Shown here: in pieces, positions 62,061 through 64,000 of the stretch
How positions within the stretch are numbered: position 1 is the stretch's first letter
Layout: every line of letters starts with the position of its first letter
Assembly (NCBI RefSeq): GCF_003049665.1
Contig: NZ_PYWM01000002.1
Location: forward strand, 281,611 to 345,610
DNA from: Lysinibacillus mangiferihumi
GTDB lineage: Bacteria > Bacillota > Bacilli > Bacillales_A > Planococcaceae
Length of the DNA stretch: 64,000 bases
Direction of reading: 5' to 3'
The notes under the pieces: generated by a model
What the model was told of the DNA's origin: nothing
Databases searched by the model: none
The model's input: the letters and a program-made list of their open reading frames with translations, nothing else
Position numbers and translations under genes: made by a program

Positions 62061-62609
62061 ATGGAAACTAATATTCGTAAGGCGGATCGAACGTGTACAA
62101 ATGAAGGACAAATTAATAACTTTTTACGAGAAGCTCAAACAGCTTTTCTTGGCTTGATTGATCATAACATGCCATATGTAATTCCACTCAATTTTGTATT
62201 CAAAGAAGGGATTTTTTATATTCACGGCGCAAATGAAGGAAGAAAAATCACCATCTTACACACGAATTCAAATGCTTGTATGACCATAAGTGAAAATTAC
62301 GGAACAATTGCCGATCCCATTCCTGCTAATACAGATACTGCTTATATGAGCGTTATCGCAAACGGTATCATCGAAGTGGTAACAAATTTAGACGAAGCAA
62401 CGGCAGCAATGCAAGCAATGCTAGATAAATATGTCCCAGCTTACTATCAAGCGCCCTTATCAAAAGCACATGTTGAGAAGTATCAATCTTCTTTAGGAAG
62501 TAAAACGATTGTTCTAAAATTAAAACCAATAACGATGACCGCTAAAGCACATCAAGATAATGGACAAATGAAGTTTTATCCTGGTAGATCCATTCAACAG
62601 GATATTTAA
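62061..62609 (+). CDS. Pyridoxamine 5'-phosphate oxidase-like flavin protein (NimA-like)
   Basis: A 182-residue split-barrel FMN-binding protein. Segments AFLGLIDHNMPYVIPLNFVF (residues ~28-48) and IFYIHGANEGRKITIL are typical of the PNPOx-like/NimA family. These may reduce nitro groups or bind heme/F420; activity is not known here. ATG 62061 chosen because AAGGAGA is 10 bases upstream; a GTG at 62052 overlaps it. Confidence 0.85.
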   Translation: METNIRKADRTCTNEGQINNFLREAQTAFLGLIDHNMPYVIPLNFVFKEGIFYIHGANEGRKITILHTNSNACMTISENYGTIADPIPANTDTAYMSVIANGIIEVVTNLDEATAAMQAMLDKYVPAYYQAPLSKAHVEKYQSSLGSKTIVLKLKPITMTAKAHQDNGQMKFYPGRSIQQDI

Positions 62610-62774
62610 AATAGCAACTTGACTTGGAAATAAAAGTGGATAATGTTTACACGGTGGCTGCTGGTAAACAATTCGAGAACTCGTTCAAGCGTCTTTGTAC
62701 TGAATAAGATAGCTATAGTCAGCCTTATATTGTTAAAGGAAGCCTTTATGTAATCAAAGTAGTACTGCGGATAA

Positions 62775-62811
62775 CTTCGTCTCTCTATTTTTGGGAGATG
62801 GAGTTTTTTAA
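62775..62811 (+). terminator. Terminator-like hairpin
   Basis: Stem AACTTCGTCTC / GAGATGGAGTT with G-U pairs, T6. The stretch 62620-62770 holds no gene I can support. Confidence 0.55.
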
Positions 62812-62843
62812 TATAAGAAATAATGAAAAGTAGGGGAAGCTAT

Positions 62844-62975
62844 ATGGACATCATAACAAACAATAACGTATCAATGATAGGACTGATAACACTTGTAGTT
62901 TCTACGCTCTTAACCGCCATGAGCCAAGTGTTTAATGCCAAGCAAGTACAGGAAGTACGCCCCTTCTTATTTTAA
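62844..62975 (+). CDS. 43-residue membrane peptide or transporter remnant
   Basis: Starts at ATG 62844 with TAGGGGAAGC upstream: MDIITNNNVSMIGLITLVVS..., one hydrophobic helix and a short polar end. A separate C-terminal membrane fragment (about 63185-63289, ending IAGIFSCIWKRRAFHSS) lies downstream in another frame, so this could be the first helix of a decayed membrane transporter. A genuine short membrane peptide is also possible. Confidence 0.4.
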   Translation: MDIITNNNVSMIGLITLVVSTLLTAMSQVFNAKQVQEVRPFLF

Positions 62976-63480
62976 ATGTTATAATGGCATAATTTTATTA
63001 TCTTTTTTAGTAATTTGCACTGGATGACTGAAATATTTCTCGGGAAATATTGTGTAGATAGTTACTGTAACAGCAAGGATTGTCGTGTTTCCCATATAGT
63101 TATTACAAGTAGGCATTCGGTATTGTTCGGTATTAAAAGTAATGATGAGTTTATGTTTTGTTTTAATATTCTAATTTTTCTTTCTGTTTAACGCTAGTCT
63201 GGTCACCTATTTCCCTACTTGGCATTACGCTGTTATTGATAGCAGGTATTTTTAGTTGTATTTGGAAAAGAAGAGCGTTTCACAGTAGCTAATGGGAGTT
63301 ATAATAGGAATAGGGAGTGGTGATACAGTTGAAAAAATTTATTCAAATGTATAAAACTATCGTTATTTTTTATAGTTATTACAGTGTAATCTTATTGAGG
63401 TGATTACTTTTGAAGTACTACGTAATAGAGAAATTTGCATATAACATAGGCAAAACAGTTCAAAAGGGAGCTACTTGAGG

Positions 63481-64000
63481 ATGATACTGGCAAAGAAAGT
63501 TAGATTGTACCCAAGTGAATCACAAGAACAAAAGTTGTGGCAATCAGTAGGAACAGCGAGATTTATTTACAATTGGACATTGGCAAAACAGGAAGAAAAT
63601 TATAAAAATGGCGGTAAATTTATAGCCGATGCAGTTCTTAGAAAAGAATTAACTCAATTAAAGAAAAAAGAATTGTCTTGGTTAAATGAAGTATCGAACA
63701 ATGTAGCCAAACAAGCGGTTAAAGATGCCTGTGATGTATACAGGAAATTTTTCAAAGGACTAGCAAATAAACCAGTCTTTAAAAGCAGGAAAAAGAGCAA
63801 GAAGTCTTTCTATAATGACAATGTAAAGTTAAAAGTCAAAGATGGAAAGATGGTGCTTATTGAAAAAATTGGTTGGATAAAAACGAATGAGCAACTGCCT
63901 AGTGGTGTTAAATATAGAAATCCTAGAATTAGTTATGACAATAAGTATTGGTACTTATCAGTAGGATTAGAGCAAGAAAAAATACAAGAAGAACTAACAG
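63481..64000 (+). CDS. tnpB: TnpB-family protein (IS200/IS605-type), incomplete at window end
   Basis: The first 173 codons of a TnpB/OrfB: AKKVRLYPSESQEQKLWQSV, ARFIYNWTLAKQEENYKNGG and FFKGLANKPVFKSRKKSKKS are typical of the N-terminal wedge/helical parts. The frame is open to base 64000, so the RuvC motifs and zinc ribbon lie outside. No tnpA is seen upstream in this window, so it may be a tnpB-only element or have tnpA elsewhere. TnpB proteins are RNA-guided nucleases whose guide RNA comes from the element's right end (not in window). Confidence 0.9.
   Translation, partial: MILAKKVRLYPSESQEQKLWQSVGTARFIYNWTLAKQEENYKNGGKFIADAVLRKELTQLKKKELSWLNEVSNNVAKQAVKDACDVYRKFFKGLANKPVFKSRKKSKKSFYNDNVKLKVKDGKMVLIEKIGWIKTNEQLPSGVKYRNPRISYDNKYWYLSVGLEQEKIQEELT

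Overview
The window is from a low-GC Gram-positive bacterium of the Bacillaceae/Planococcaceae, most like Lysinibacillus. The support is AT-rich codon use, strong AGGAGG-type ribosome sites, frequent TTG and GTG starts, TTGACA/TATAAT promoters, Fur boxes of the 7-1-7 type, lipoproteins with Gram-positive signal peptides, and protein sets typical of that group. No rRNA or tRNA gene was seen.

Layout. 0-5.4 kb: a chemoreceptor, a VOC-family protein and metE under a cobalamin riboswitch. 5.4-14.3 kb is accessory: an AT-rich MFS pump, a LytTR regulator with two membrane proteins, two further cobalamin riboswitches that are near copies of each other, lipoproteins, a decayed gene and a PepSY membrane protein. 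14.4-17.5 kb: a frameshifted quinone oxidoreductase, a CoA-type Nudix hydrolase and a methyltransferase. 17.7-28.4 kb is an iron island: a ferredoxin-NADP reductase divergent from a siderophore ABC transporter around one Fur box, a MarR regulator with a broken MFS pump, and efeO-efeB-efeU behind a second Fur box. 28.7-43.6 kb: a pentapeptide protein, PadR/DUF2812, patatin, LysR with a CcdA-like membrane protein, YnfA, NhaC, TSUP, DUF47-Pit phosphate transport and a two-component operon with a lipoprotein. 43.8-58.3 kb: TPR-GGDEF, an ECF sigma factor with a probable anti-sigma factor, bioY with an amidohydrolase, a membrane GDPD, secreted proteins, fumC, a UbiB-type kinase and a YetF-type protein. 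58.3-64 kb is a decayed accessory end with a broken integrase, gene remnants, small membrane proteins and a tnpB gene that runs off the window.

The most interesting signals are non-coding. (1) Between a 72-codon gene and fumC, on the minus strand, a TTGACT-17-TATCAT promoter overlaps a near-consensus Fur box. It is followed by about 110 nt holding a stem-loop that displays a CCCCCC run and then a strong terminator. This is the layout expected of an FsrA/IsrR-type iron-sparing small RNA. (2) Three unlinked intergenic arrays have an exact 21-nt period and share the core NCGCnnnTAAA. All three lie between convergent genes. Two sit beside copies of one terminator-like hairpin, and a third hairpin copy sits beside a GC-rich dispersed repeat. 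(3) There are three cobalamin riboswitches in 9 kb, two of which arose by a duplication of about 240 bp and do not precede a recognised B12 gene.

Several genes are broken by single lesions: a quinone oxidoreductase by a frameshift, an MFS pump by an in-frame TGA, and an integrase by a stop, a frameshift and a lost 3' end. Functional calls are from reading translations and motifs; no database search was run.
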